Part shown: piece after piece, positions 39,340-50,326 of the stretch | How positions within the stretch are numbered: position 1 is the first letter of the stretch | How the letters are laid out: every line of letters starts with the position of its first letter | Source of the DNA: Bicyclus anynana | Lineage: Eukaryota > Arthropoda > Insecta > Lepidoptera > Nymphalidae | DNA: 64,000 bases | Direction of reading: 5' to 3' | Assembly: GCF_947172395.1 (NCBI RefSeq) | Contig: NC_069087.1 | Span: forward strand, 19,040,889-19,104,888 | The notes under the pieces: model-generated | Told to the model about the DNA's origin: nothing | What the model saw: the letters and a program-made list of their open reading frames with translations, nothing else | Database searches by the model: none | Made by a program: the position numbers and the translations under genes

Positions 39340-40040
39340 GCTTCACTTGTAACTACCTACTTATGTATGTAAGAAAATCTTGGAATCTCAATTTGACCAC
39401 TTCCCGGTCTTCGATTAGAATGAAATTTCACACGCTCTGAGTTCTGATAACAATACATGACTAGCTGGGAAACGTCATTACAAATCAAACCAATATGGCG
39501 GACTGGCTGTTTGAAATCTACCCCCATGATATGGATATCAAATGAAAGGGTTTGCTGTCAGGAACACGAATAATAGTTTAGCTTGCTATATAGCTGTGGT
39601 CCTGCTTTACAGATTGACAATGACGTGCGTTGACCTTTCGGTGGTTCCGGCAGGTGTTAACACCTTTTGAAATCTTCATAATAATCATTAATTTTCAATA
39701 ATTATACAAAGTATTGTTAACTAATTAAATCCTTGAAATAAATAAGACAAGGATTACAATATTCATATCTATATAATGAAATATACTTATGTTCGCCGAA
39801 ATTCCAAGGTTTTAAGGACGTTTTAACTATAGACGTTACGACTTACGTGCCCACAAAATCACCGCGAAAACTGAGGCAAAGGCGGCGACTTCACAATCAG
39901 TTAACACTATAATAAGACTTTCCTCAAAGCTTGCGTTATAAACACTTTCAACTTTTTGAGAGACATTCCGATGGCTTCATGTGGTAGTCTAATATAAAAA
40001 CATGCAATAGGGATGATGACAGTTTTTTAAATCTATATCT
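39340..40040. other. Intergenic DNA, probable old repeat, no gene
   Basis: ATGATATGGATATCAAATGA and neighbouring blocks look like a common repeat, but only one copy is in the window. No gene. Confidence 0.4.
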
Positions 40041-40045
40041 ATATC

Positions 40046-40600
40046 TATACTATAATATTATAAAGAGGTAAAGTTTGTAAGTTTGTAAGTTTGTCACATT
40101 TTTTAAATGGGGTAATCTTCGGAACTACTGGTCCGATTTTAAAAATTCTTTCACCAGTAGAATGCTACATTATCGGGGAGTGCTATAGGCTATATTTTAT
40201 ATTGGTATCATACATATTAGCCGAGTTATCACAGTTTTTGTCATACAGGTCGGACCGAAAATCCTCTTAGGCAGACTTATTCGCATGCGCTGCCTTAACC
40301 ATTGTGTAAAATTGAAATTAATGTATGGAGACTTTATGTATCTTTAAAAGTTCTACAAACAAGTCCGCGACACCATATACCTATCTTCTATAAATTAGCA
40401 GATATAGTACCTTTTGTGTTTTAAAAATTATTAATTTTATATACTTAGGTTTGCGTCATTATTTATGCTACTTAACTTAAATCCTTATCAAAATAAATTA
40501 TTTAATAATCACAAGGATGTTATGGAGATAAGATTTGCCCTTTATAGTATGTTAATTAGTTAAATAGTTTCGGAGATAATACAAAATTTCTAAAAGGCGG
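40046..40600 (+). mobile_element. Helitron-like element, right end missing
   Basis: Left end TCTATACTATAATATTATAA with the family body (GGTCCGATTTTAAAAATTCT, TGCATGCGCTGCCTTAAC-like block), up to AAAATTTCTAAAAGGCGG, where the family sequence stops. The G-rich array and CTAGT end are absent. Confidence 0.7.
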
Positions 40601-41291
40601 AATGCCGCTTATGTTTAAGCACCACCCGCCAAATTAAGTTGAACCTTCCTCTATAGGTTTCTACGTATTTTATAGGGATCAGCATTTTTGGTTACTAAAC
40701 TTTATGTAGGCGTTTTATCCATTTACCAATAGATGGCGTTGAGCAAAAACACCATATTTTTGTACGGCGCTAGGGAGATTTATGCCGACTACATGATGAT
40801 CGAAATTGATTGTTCATACATTGGTGTTAGTGGTGAAAAATTTACCTAGATTTTGGCAAGTCGATGTTAATTGATAATGATTATGTATATGTTCTACTTC
40901 TAGGCACGTACCACGTAGGTAGTTAAAGTTAGCTAGATACTGTTTGTCTGACTCTGTCTATTTACGTATTTGCTTTTTAGATTTAGAAATAGAGATTAGA
41001 GACATACTTTATTAAGTTTTAATTTATAGTTTAGATACGTCGTACTTTCTTTGTTCAGGTTCAGGACCAGGTTCAGGTAATCAGGTTTAAATTCAAATAA
41101 ATAATTTGTAATTTTATTTTATTCGTTTCGTTTCGACTTTCGACTTTCGTCATACGTATTTCGTGTAATTAGTTATTATTTCGTTTTATGGTATTATTTC
41201 GATTGTTGTGTATATAAATTAATTAAAACTTAGTAAGTGTAATTATAGTGTTTTGTGTTAACTTAATTTTGTAAAAGATATACATACGTAG
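40601..41291. other. AT-rich intergenic DNA, no gene
   Basis: Contains ATAGATGGCGTTGAGC-type repeat debris near 40730 and short direct repeats of TTCAGG near 41056-41083. Nothing coding. Confidence 0.4.
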
Positions 41292-42514
41292 TCTATACTA
41301 ATATTATAAAGAGGTAAAGTTTGTAAGTTTGTCACATTTTTTTTTGTTTAAAAATTCTTTCACCAGTAGAATGCTACATTATCGGGGAGTGCTATAGGTT
41401 ATATTTTATATTGGTATCATATATATTAGCCGAGTTATCACAGTTTTTGTCATACAGGTCGGACTGAAAATCCTCTTATACAGACTTATTCGCATGCGCT
41501 GCCTTAACTACTGTGTAAAATTGAAATTAATATATGAAGACTTTATGTATCTTTAAAAGTTCTACAAAAAAGTCCGCGACACCATATATCTATCTTCTAT
41601 ATATTAGCTGATATATAGAGGAAAAAAGGCCTTTTGTGTTTTAAAAATTATTAATTTTATATACTTAGGTTTACGTCATTATTTATACAACTAAACTTTA
41701 ATCCTTATTAAAATAAATTATTTAATAATCACAAGGGTATTATGGAGATAAGATTTGCCCTTTACAGTATGTTAATCACTTAAATAGTTTCGGAGATAAT
41801 ACAAAATTTCTAAAAGACGCAGAAATTCCACTATATGACGCCCGGCGCTTTCATTTACGTAGTTCCCGTTCCCGTGTGAATATGGGGATCAAACATAGCC
41901 TTGGACACTCGCAAATAACGTAGCTTTCTATTGGTAAAACAATTTTCCAAATCGGTCCAGTAGATCCAGAGATTACCTCCTACAACCACACGAACTTTAC
42001 CTCTTTATATTATTAGCATAGAAGTCTCTATTTCTCTTGGTCATACCACCACTCTCGAAGGACTGGACCGATTTTGCTAAGGGTAGGAGTAAGATAGAGA
42101 AGTTACAGGGTAGGTTAGGGTACGGGTAGGGAAGCGTAGGGGTAGTGTAGGGGTAGGGTAGGTTTAGGGCCGGGTTTAGGGTAGTGGTAGGGTCGGGGTA
42201 GAGGTAGGGTAGTGGTAGGGTAGAGGTACGGGTAGGATAGGGAAGTGGCAGGGTAGGGGTAGGATAGGCGTGAGATAGGGGTACGGGTGGGATAGGGGTA
42301 GGAAAGGGATAGGGTACGGGGAGGGTACGGGTAGGATTGGGGTAGGGTATAGGTAAGGTAGGGGTAGGGTAGGGGTAGGGTTGGGGCAGTGGTAGGGTTG
42401 GGGTAGTGATAGGGTAGGGGTAGGGTAGGGGTAGGGTAGGTTAGGTTAGGTTAGGGGGTAGTAGTAAAATTGACATCGAATTTTACGCAGACGAAGTCGC
42501 GGGCGTCCGCTAGT
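41292..42514 (+). mobile_element. Helitron-like non-autonomous element with GGGTA-type array
   Basis: TCTATACTAATATT at the left, hairpin plus CGTCCGCTAGT at the right, and an irregular GGGTA/GGGGTA array at about 42100-42465. Collinear with 17035-18249, with a small deletion in the left part near 41340. Confidence 0.72.
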
Positions 42515-43212
42515 TGTATATAAATTAAGAGTATACTAATAGTAAAGCAATTTTGTAAAAGGAACAGGGTATCTGCGATCATTACTTTCGGAGCTACAGG
42601 GATTTAAAGTCAGATTTGCGGCGCTGCCGCGGATCCCTGAAAAACGCCCCATACAAAATGGCTCGAACTAATGACGTCATAGGCAATGTAATGATCGTTA
42701 GATTTGTATGCGCGTTCAAACAAAATTACTAATATCTTTGTTATTTGTGCGTTTATGCTTATAGTTCATGTATTAAAAAATGTCACATTTAATGTAAGGA
42801 AGCTAAAACTGTATGAATTTTCATCTAATTACGATAAAATATTTTTAATAGATTTTGAAATTTTATAATCTCATTTATTTGGCAAATATCCAGACAATCC
42901 TTGCTTTATATGTATAAATTAGTTAACATTGACCCTATTTACCCGAATGAATCATAAAAATGAATATATTCAAACCTAGTCATCATCCCCATTGCCCTTA
43001 AAAGAATTACTATTTTTTTTTGTAATTTAGTGTGGTGTGCAACAATTTTTTTTTATTTCTATACGTATACGTAGTGTTGGGAAAGTATCGTTTACAATAT
43101 CGATGAATAGTGAACAATTGATTTGTTTCGCTATATCATCGAAATAAGCGAAAACGTATAAATTAATAAATTATTTTATGTTCTATAAGTATAGTTATTT
43201 TATATTTTTCAG
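42515..43212. other. AT-rich DNA upstream of the THAP exon, no supported exon
   Basis: CGGCGCTGCCGCGGATCCCT near 42619 is repeat debris. No upstream THAP exon carrying the first zinc Cys pair could be found. Confidence 0.4.
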
Positions 43213-43362
43213 ATTTCCAAAAAATCATAATTTGAGACAAAAATGGCTAAACAGCATTAACAGGCCTAATTTCAAGGCATCACGATACAGCTGCATATGT
43301 AGTGATCATTTTAAGAAGGATGCTTTCCGCGCCTCAAAGACAATGCCTGTCCATCTATCCCG
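43213..43362 (+). CDS. Single exon of a THAP-type zinc-finger protein
   Basis: The exon lies between TTTTTCAG and GTGAGA and is 150 nt long, entered and left in phase 2. It encodes FPKNHNLRQKWLNSINRP, then CSDHFKKDAF, matching the second half of a THAP (C2CH) DNA-binding finger: the FP block, the conserved Trp, and the Cys and His of CSxHF. The first Cys pair should be in an upstream exon that I do not see. Unlike the other host exons it is AT-rich. It may be part of a gene with long introns, or a relic of a THAP-bearing transposon such as a P element. Confidence 0.6.
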
Positions 43363-43379
43363 GTGAGAATCTTTTTTCA

Positions 43380-44110
43380 TCGTATTCATTCTTGTTTGTG
43401 ATAATATAGGAATTCCCTCATTTTAAAATATCTGAATACTAGTAAATTTTAATTTTAACATTTATTTATATAATTTTTTATTGTGTCCAATAGTGTAAGA
43501 GAAAATATCATTCACAAATTTGAAAAAAGATTTTGCTGGTTGGTTACTGTATGTACTCATATAATTACTATTGTTGCATTTATAGTAATATTTTAGTAGA
43601 TAACCGAAGAATAAAAATGACCTATTGCAGAATTTATCACCTGAGCAACAAGTAAGATAACCCTTGCAAAAAGTGAATCTTAATCTGTTATCAGAGAGTC
43701 ATGACAATGCTGTTTCCCAAAATGGAATACAAGTATTGTATTGTTTTGTCAAAACATACTTAAAAACTAAATTTTCTTGTAATAACGTCTCAAAAAATAT
43801 GAAAAAAAAAATTTGTCTGGTAGAACGATAATCAAATTTTAAAAGACCATTTACAAAAAAAGTGTCAACTAGCCTATTACTTTTTGTTATGTATAACGTC
43901 CTTGTATCAAAAATTGTAAGTTTTGCAACTTCTATAAATAAATTTTGTTGATGAATTACGATTTTTGTTTCCTGTTGCCTTGAGGATTCAGTGCATAAAC
44001 TGTGCGACTTGGAGAGTTTAGTAGTAGGCTGGTGGTCTAGGACAGCATCATATTCATCTGATAGTAATCGTTACACATCCAAGACATAAACACAGGCCAA
44101 CGTTCGTGAG
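43380..44110. other. AT-rich DNA, no supported gene
   Basis: Downstream of the THAP exon, a 21-nt segment between TTGCAG and GTAAGA near 43631-43651 could be a tiny exon but is not supported otherwise. Confidence 0.35.
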
Positions 44111-44120
44111 TGCCAATACA

Positions 44121-44236
44121 AAACACTGTATAGTTTAAATAATTTATACTATACAATGTTTATTAAGTACCACAGAGTAACCAGAGGAGTCTTTACACGC
44201 ACGCTTCAGCATGCAGTTTATGCTGAAGCGTGCGTG
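44121..44236. repeat. Two neighbouring palindromes
   Basis: 44196-44212 pairs exactly with 44220-44236 (17-nt arms, 7-nt loop). Just upstream, ACACTGTATAGTTTAAAT pairs with ATTTATACTATACAATGT near 44122-44159 with two mismatches. Confidence 0.88.
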
Positions 44237-44834
44237 CAATCCATAAAAAAAAACAATAGTCACACTTCTCCTTGACATTTGCATATTAAAACAATAACGT
44301 AAATTGATATAATAATCAATAAAAAATACTCCATCTTATTTCTTTACTTTTTGAAAACAGTTTTTATAATATTTAGAATCATATGACGCCATTTTTCTTG
44401 AATAATATTGAAAATTACTAATGCAATGGTTCGTATCGTACTGACAAGAGAACGTATTCGTTTTTGAATTTCATATTCGTAGCGGGTACGACACCGTCAT
44501 GTTACGTACGCTCCATCTGTTTATTATTGATTAATATGTGTTAAATACAAACACTATAATGAGAAAATCAATTGTATGGAATTTAATATTATAATAATGT
44601 AAGACAGAATTTAAAATGTTTCATTTTAGTAAACATATTTTGTATAATTTTATATCGAGTGCTTAATTATTATCGATAAAACAGCCCTAGCTCAATTTGG
44701 TGACCAAACATGGTTACCGGAAGCCTCAACGAAAATTACTTGTCACATATCCCTCTATTATCTATGTATCTAAGGCACAGTCATTACTTTAATTTCTTTA
44801 AATTTTTCTCTTATCAACTCTTTATGATTTAAAC
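44237..44834. other. AT-rich intergenic DNA, nothing recognised
   Basis: No ORF or repeat seen. Confidence 0.4.
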
Positions 44835-44955
44835 GGCTTGAATTAATACATCACTAACTTGGTACCACCTTCAAACTGGTCGCACTGAGCAAACTAAGAA
44901 GGTGGCACATTTAGTTTAATAAAAACATTTTTATAATTTTGAAGTCGGTTGTATT
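44835..44955 (+). repeat. Dispersed repeat family C
   Basis: GGCTTGAATTAATACATCAC and TTTTGAAGTCGGTTGTATTT; right-half copy of 16050-16375. Confidence 0.7.
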
Positions 44956-45002
44956 TTATAAGAAATTAAATATCACGTGTCTCAAACTGTAAAGGACGGT
45001 TT

Positions 45003-45292
45003 GACGGCCTCCGTGGTGCAGTGGATTTACTGGGCCGATTGAGATTTTCTTAATTGGTCCAGGTCTGGCTGGTGGGAGGCTTCGGTCGTGGCTAGTTACC
45101 ACCCTACCGGCAAAGACGTACCGCCAAGCGATTTAGCGTTCCGGTACGATTTCGTGTAGAAACCGAAAAGGGATGTGGATTCATCCTCCTCCTAACAAGT
45201 TAGCTCGCTTCCATCTAAGACTGCATCATCGCTTACCATCAGGTGAGATTGTAGTCAAGGGCTAACTTGTAAAAGAATAAAAAAAAAAGGAA
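45003..45292 (+). mobile_element. tRNA-derived SINE with B-box deletion
   Basis: GACGGCCTCCGTGGTGCAGT head, then directly GGATTTACTGGGCCGATTGA, so the B-box part present at 25375-25392 is lost. The body and A-rich tail (about 45280-45290) are intact. Confidence 0.8.
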
Positions 45293-45339
45293 AAACATCG
45301 TAAAAAAACCTGCATACCTGAGAATTTTCTTAATTCTCT

Positions 45340-45440
45340 GCGTGTGTGAAGTCTGCCTATCCGCATTGGGCCAGCGTGGTGGACTATTGGCCTAACCCCT
45401 CTCATTCTAAGAGGAGACTCGAGATTGATGAAGTACCTGA
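45340..45440 (+). mobile_element. RTE-type LINE 3' fragment
   Basis: GTGAAGTCTGCCTATCCGCA, GGGCCAGCGTGGTGGACTAT, GGCCTAACCCCTCTCATTCT; continues in type with the fragment at 29388-29463. Confidence 0.6.
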
Positions 45441-45619
45441 GCTATTGCTTTTAATCTTTTGGTTTAGTTCAGCCGTCAAGATTCAAAGCGAAATGTGACG
45501 GCGTCACTGAGGCGTTAGAAAAACAATAAAACCGAAGGTATTATTTGACATTATTTAATAAAATAAATACAACTACACGAAACATGCTCCTCCGCCTGGC
45601 GCAGCGTCGCGTCGGAGAC

Positions 45620-48600
45620 TCATAAGCGCTTCAGGATGCGGCGCGCGTCGCGCTTGGGCTCGGCGCGGCGCGAGCGCTTGGCGCGTGGCGCGTCGGTCGC
45701 GGCGGGCGCGGCGGGCGCGGCGGCGACGGTCGCGGCGGGCGCGGCGGGCGCGGCGGTCGCGGCGGGCGCGGCGGCGCCGGCGGCCGACGGGCGCGCGTGG
45801 ATGTCGGTGTAGAGCTTGGCGCGCGCGAAGTAGTCGTCGTAGCGGTCGCGCAGCAGCGCGGCGGCGTCGGCGTTGAGCGCCGAGTCGGCGTTGGGCGCGA
45901 TGAGCAGGCAGCGCACGGCCAGCAGCGCGTGCGCCAGGCCCAGCTCGGGCCGCCAGTCGCGCTTCAGCGTGTTGACGCACACCTCGCCCGCCGCCGACAC
46001 GTTGGGGTGGAAGATGCGCGTCACGAAGTAGGCGCGCGGCGGCGCGGCGGGGAACTCGCGGCCCAGCGCCAGGCGCACGCGGAACACGCCGCCGGCGTAC
46101 GGCGTGTCGGCTGCGACAGGCACGCACACACTCACAACGTGATACATCACCATACACATCGAGGCCTACTAAAATAACGCAGTATATGTTACGGTTTTCA
46201 AGTTATATTGATTTTTGTACAAAATTCAAAAATGCCTACCTTCAATGCGGTTTAGTCATAATACATATGTTCTGAAAAATTACGCGTTGATTTTATATAT
46301 GGTTATTATTTTTGAATAGTTGTATCAAGTAAAAAAAGTTTAATTTTTCTACTGCAAATTTTTCTACTTATTAATTAACTTAAACTAAATTTTTTCCAAA
46401 AGAAAAGAAGTAATTATTTTTTCATGTTTAACGTTTTTTTTGTATGTACTTTTAACGGTCACATTGAAAAAAATAGTACTAGGCAAAGTTGTACATCAAG
46501 CTTAAAAACATGTACATCTTTAATGGGGATTCCAAAGATGTAAGACATTAGAATATCACTTTCAAACACTTCGTTACAATTGCTATCTTCGTTCTGAAAG
46601 GAGTTGATTATGTAAAAACCGTAACTTATTTTTGTACCTGTCACTTGAATAACAAAATAATTTACATTGAATCAAAAAAAAAAAAATGACAAAAACAACA
46701 TGAAAAGTACAGTACAAAAAGACAAGAAGTTATTTTTAAAAAATTAGTTATTATAGGCTCAAAAGGGTGATTACAAATATAAGAAAACTAATGTAGAACA
46801 AAGGTTATGATTCACAACACTTGTCAGGATAACTTAATTAACAATTCAAACTGTAACCAAAATAAGACCCTAGAATGGCAGAGAATGACCTTGAGTGGAG
46901 TCACGTACTTGTGAACGATGTGTGTAGGGTTAAAGGTACCTTTTACTGATATCAAACACTCCCCTTTTCCACTCAAGTCACTCTCCCCGCCTATCCCAAG
47001 TAACCCATAATTACACAACACGAATTACACAACAAGAGATGTGGACGGCTCGAACGCCACGAGCACACTGAAGCCAACACGAGATCGAGCAACGTCATAT
47101 CTGTCACAGACTACTATTTCCAACACTAAACGGTGATAACATAGTGTAGTCAACCTTTTGTTTTCACGCCTGTCTGTCTGTCTGTCGGTTTAGCTCAGAA
47201 ACGATTAGTACTAGAAAATTGAATATGTAAGTAGGATACGCCAAAAAGTCTTAAATTAAAATTTTTAAAAGTTTTTTTTTGTAGTGTTTATTATAACCCA
47301 CAGTGTGGGATGTCATTAAGTAAGTCTTAAAATAATAATGTGAGCAAATGAACTAATTAAAAATAGCTATGTAGTTAGTCTGCACGCCGTAGAAGTAGGT
47401 GCAAGTGGATTACCAGCAACATCTCTCTATAACTTGGCTAAAGACCTTGGCCTCTCTAGAACTGCAACAAGTTCTATATTAGAATGGGTATCCAAATATG
47501 CTTTAATAGGATCTTACCAAATTTGGCTAGGCAGGGAGAACAACACAAACAGAGGAGGGGAGTGTTAATCGATTGTCAAGGAATTCCTTAACCCTACATC
47601 CTGTAGTCACAAGTCTAAGACTCTGCTCTCAGTTTTTCTCTCTACCATGAGATGGACCCGGCACCTGCAAGGTGAATTCATGGAATGCTAATATATTCCT
47701 CTCTCTATAGGCCTTATTAGCAAGCGATGGGCAGGCCACATAGTTCAAAGTGCCAATGGATGTGGGTTCCTAAGGTGCAAGAATGGCGACCTGCACCCAA
47801 AAGCGTAGTGTTGGTCACACACAACTCCACAAGGTGGACCGAAGACATCAAGCGGGTTGCAGGGAGAGACTGGAATCTGTCGGCTCCACTGTTGTGTTTG
47901 GAAGTCCATGCAAAAGGTCCATGTCCAGCAGTGTACATCTATTGGCTGATAATGATGATAGTGAAGATGACTCCCAAAATATGAGAGTGGCTCAAAAAGG
48001 AGACGAATATCCATGGACCATTCCATTCCATGGACTCACCGTGCGGGTCCATCACGTGGTAGAGACAAAACTCAGAGCAGAGTTCTGAACTTGTGACTAC
48101 AGGATGTAGGGTTAAGAAATTCCTTCACGATTGATCAACACTCCCCATTCTCTGCTCGTGATGACTTAAAGCTCACAGCAGGTCCAAACTGGAGAAGGGT
48201 CGCATTAGAGAGAGAGAGAGCAGTGGAAGTCGCTGGAGGAGGCCTATGCCGAAAGGCACACTATGTTAAGAGATATTCTTTTAAAAAAAAAAATGAAAAC
48301 AAAATGTATTGTATATATAATTGTAATTTCTTAACACAGAATAAAGGGCTTATTATTATTATTATTATTATTATTCTCTGCTCGTGTTGTTCTCCCTGCC
48401 TAGCCAAATTTGGTATAATTCTATAAGAGCAGCTTTGGATACTAGTTCTAATATAGAGCTAGCTGCACTTCTAGAGAGGCCAAGGTCTTTAAGCAAATTA
48501 TAAAGAGATTTTGTTGGTAATCCTCTCGCATCTACTTCTATGGTGTACAGACTAACTACATAGCCATTTTTAGTTCATTTTTAGTTAGTTCATAATATTA

Positions 48601-49006
48601 ATTCACTTTTAAAATGTGGTTCTTTGGAATGTTAGTTATGTATCTGATGATTGGGCTTTTATATTGGACATGTATAAAAACATAAAAAAATCTGAGATGT
48701 GGCTACTTATTACAAGATCTAGATTGGACATTCCCTTTTTTTACTAAACTTACAGTACTTGTAGCGCTTACTGTGCCACGGCAGACAAACAGTGTAAAGG
48801 ATCACAAGCTGCTCTACAGTAGGATGGGGAACACTGTCGGCAGTGGGCGCACACTCACCGGGCCCGTCGATGAGCGCCGTGACGTCGGTGAGGTCGTCCT
48901 CGCGCAGCAGCACCTTGACGCCGGCGGGCGGGCTGGCGGCCAGGCGGCGCAGCTCGCGCGCCACGCCGCGCAGCACCTGCGGACACACGTTCTCCACGTT
49001 GGACAT
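45620..49006 (-). CDS. UBE2S-type ubiquitin-conjugating enzyme E2
   Basis: Two exons on the minus strand: 48859-49006 (148 nt, phase 1) and 45620-46110, joined across a 2.7-kb intron with GT/AG, give 212 residues; human UBE2S has 222. The N-terminus MSNVENVCPQ and the EDDLTDVTALIDGP block match this E2. HPN is at about residues 84-86, with the catalytic Cys near 94 in GEVCVNTLKRDW. After the UBC fold comes an Ala-rich linker and a basic tail ending RRILKRL, comparable to the family's C-terminal LRRL-type tail that docks on the anaphase-promoting complex. The enzyme extends Lys11-linked ubiquitin chains on cell-cycle substrates; this role is known for the family and inferred here. The intron carries family B repeats and LINE debris. 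Confidence 0.93.
46180..46754. other. UBE2S intron, AT-rich, nothing recognised
   Basis: No repeat or ORF with support. Confidence 0.4.
46755..47125 (+). repeat. Dispersed repeat family B
   Basis: ATATAAGAAAACTAATGTAG, AATAAGACCCTAGAATGGCA and CCGCCTATCCCAAGTAACCC, as at 26645-26985. A small local duplication of the AATTACACAACA block near 47010 is specific to this copy. Confidence 0.75.
47700..47990 (+). pseudogene. RTE-clade LINE C-terminal fragment
   Basis: ISKRWAGHIVQ, followed after frameshifts by TPQGGPKTSSG (a shifted form of the PTRWTDDIKR block), then VHVQQCTSIG. The DNA ends in GATAATGATGATAG, an RTE-type tail. Confidence 0.75.
48180..48376 (+). mobile_element. LINE 3' end with (TTA)n tail
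   Basis: GTGGAAGTCGCTGGAGGAGG then CCTATGCCGAAAGGCACACT encodes a WRSLEEAYAERHTM-like C-terminus in a shifted frame. AATAAAGGGC and TTATTATTATTATTATT follow. Confidence 0.6.
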
Positions 49007-49089
49007 GCTGCGCTACACCATCACACGCCGCCCCGCGCACCAGTCACCACTCGACTCGACGCCAACCAACTGTTCTATTGCTGCAACTG

Positions 49090-49365
49090 AGCTATTCTGC
49101 AGTGCTTATTCGAAGAACACCTACAGTCCTACACTAAAACTATTGGAAAACCTTGTATCTTATAACGCAACAGTCAAATCCTGAATTCAAATTCTATAAC
49201 TCAAAGTCAAAATACTTCGTTTCGTTGTTCGTTATTATTATTTTTCCAGTATTTTTTACAAATTTCTACTTTTCGAACTCTTTGACACTGACAGTTGACA
49301 CCAGTTGACACTAGCACTAAACTAACCATAATGTTATTATCTATGGCACTAATTGACATGCGTGC
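49090..49365. other. Upstream region of UBE2S, nothing specific seen
   Basis: About 275 bp next to the minus-strand UBE2S start, presumably its promoter and 5' UTR. No element can be named. Confidence 0.35.
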
Positions 49366-49545
49366 CAATGTTACCAACTCCCAAAAATATATATTCCTAA
49401 AGTTTGTGTCAAAAACGCCTAAAAGCCGCCTTAATTAAAAAATATAAATTCTTAATGATTTAGAAATAATATGCTGTAATATGTTTTAAAAATCTTTATA
49501 TAACACATAAAATATTACGTCTTCATTTTGTGACATTGAATAAAT
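49366..49545. repeat. Dispersed repeat family D
   Basis: AAATATAAATTCTTAATGAT then TTAGAAATAATATGCTGTAA matches 59665-59890 in the same orientation. Confidence 0.75.
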
Positions 49546-49611
49546 TAAAAAAAAAAAAAATGGATAAAAACCACACCACAGTTGCCACAGTTGTATTCAA
49601 AGATTACAGTG

Positions 49612-50150
49612 TGTGAGGGAGATTCCCCCGGGGAGTGATTTTAGTGGACTGTATTTTACGTAACGAATGTAGGGTGCTGGTGGAGGGAGTTTATTCGAAG
49701 GTTTCCTCTATTCTAATGGGCAGGCTCCTATCACCGATACGAAAGGTAATTCTAACAAACCACCTACCTTTCGATGATCTTCTGCTGCCCAGCTGCTGGA
49801 GTCCAGCTCCCACGCCGACACGTGTTGATGCGCACACGCACTTGGCCGCGGCCTTTCTACACCGTGTCTTTTTATCACGATATCGAACAAAGTCAAATAA
49901 TAAATAAAAAGGATTATTGTCACCCGAATTGATCGCCCGTTCCGAATAAACGGGCAGCGAATAGGAAGCGAAAAAATGTCCGACGAATAGGCGAAAGGTC
50001 CACAATACAATTCGCGAGCGACTGACGACAGGGCGCTCACAGCTCCGAGCGCGGTGAGGCAGTCTGTCGAATACCCTCAAAATCGGCGATAAAAGTACCC
50101 ACCCAAGTTGAGGAATTTTTGAACTTCGAATAATTTGATATTTACGAACA
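49612..50150 (-). repeat. BEL/Pao 3' LTR
   Basis: 539 bp; TGTGAGGGAG at the outer edge (plus strand). Matches 54927-55465 along its length except the fifth base (A here, G there). Confidence 0.95.
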
Positions 50151-50160
50151 CCGCCCACCG
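50151..50160 (-). other. Polypurine-tract candidate
   Basis: On the minus strand CGGTGGGCGG abuts the 3' LTR, the expected place for plus-strand priming. Confidence 0.6.
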
Positions 50161-50326
50161 TTAAAATGGAATTTTAACCCAGCTTAATAATGAATGAAAT
50201 TGGGGAAAGAGAGAAAAAAAAAATGAAGATGATTATATAAAAATAGAAACTGAGTTATATAAGAAAACGAAATAAGAATAAATATGAATATAAAACTATG
50301 AAGCTAAATAAAGTAAACTAATGGAA

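Larger units (their letters stand above)
47355..48600. repeat. Inverted repeat, about 200-nt arms, enclosing LINE pieces
   Basis: The left arm (about 47355-47545: TAGCTATGTAGTTAGTCTGC through CTAGGCAGGGAGAACAACAC) is diverged but collinear with the inverted right arm (about 48375-48600). In the left arm a frame reads EVGASGLPATSLYNLAKDLG then GSYQIWLGRE, which looks like the C-terminal part of a retroelement polyprotein. Between the arms lie two LINE 3' ends. Confidence 0.75.

Noticed and set aside
42100..42465. Interstitial telomere sequence
   Set aside because: The insect telomere unit is TTAGG. These arrays are GGGTA/GGGGTA and lie at a fixed place within a transposon family.
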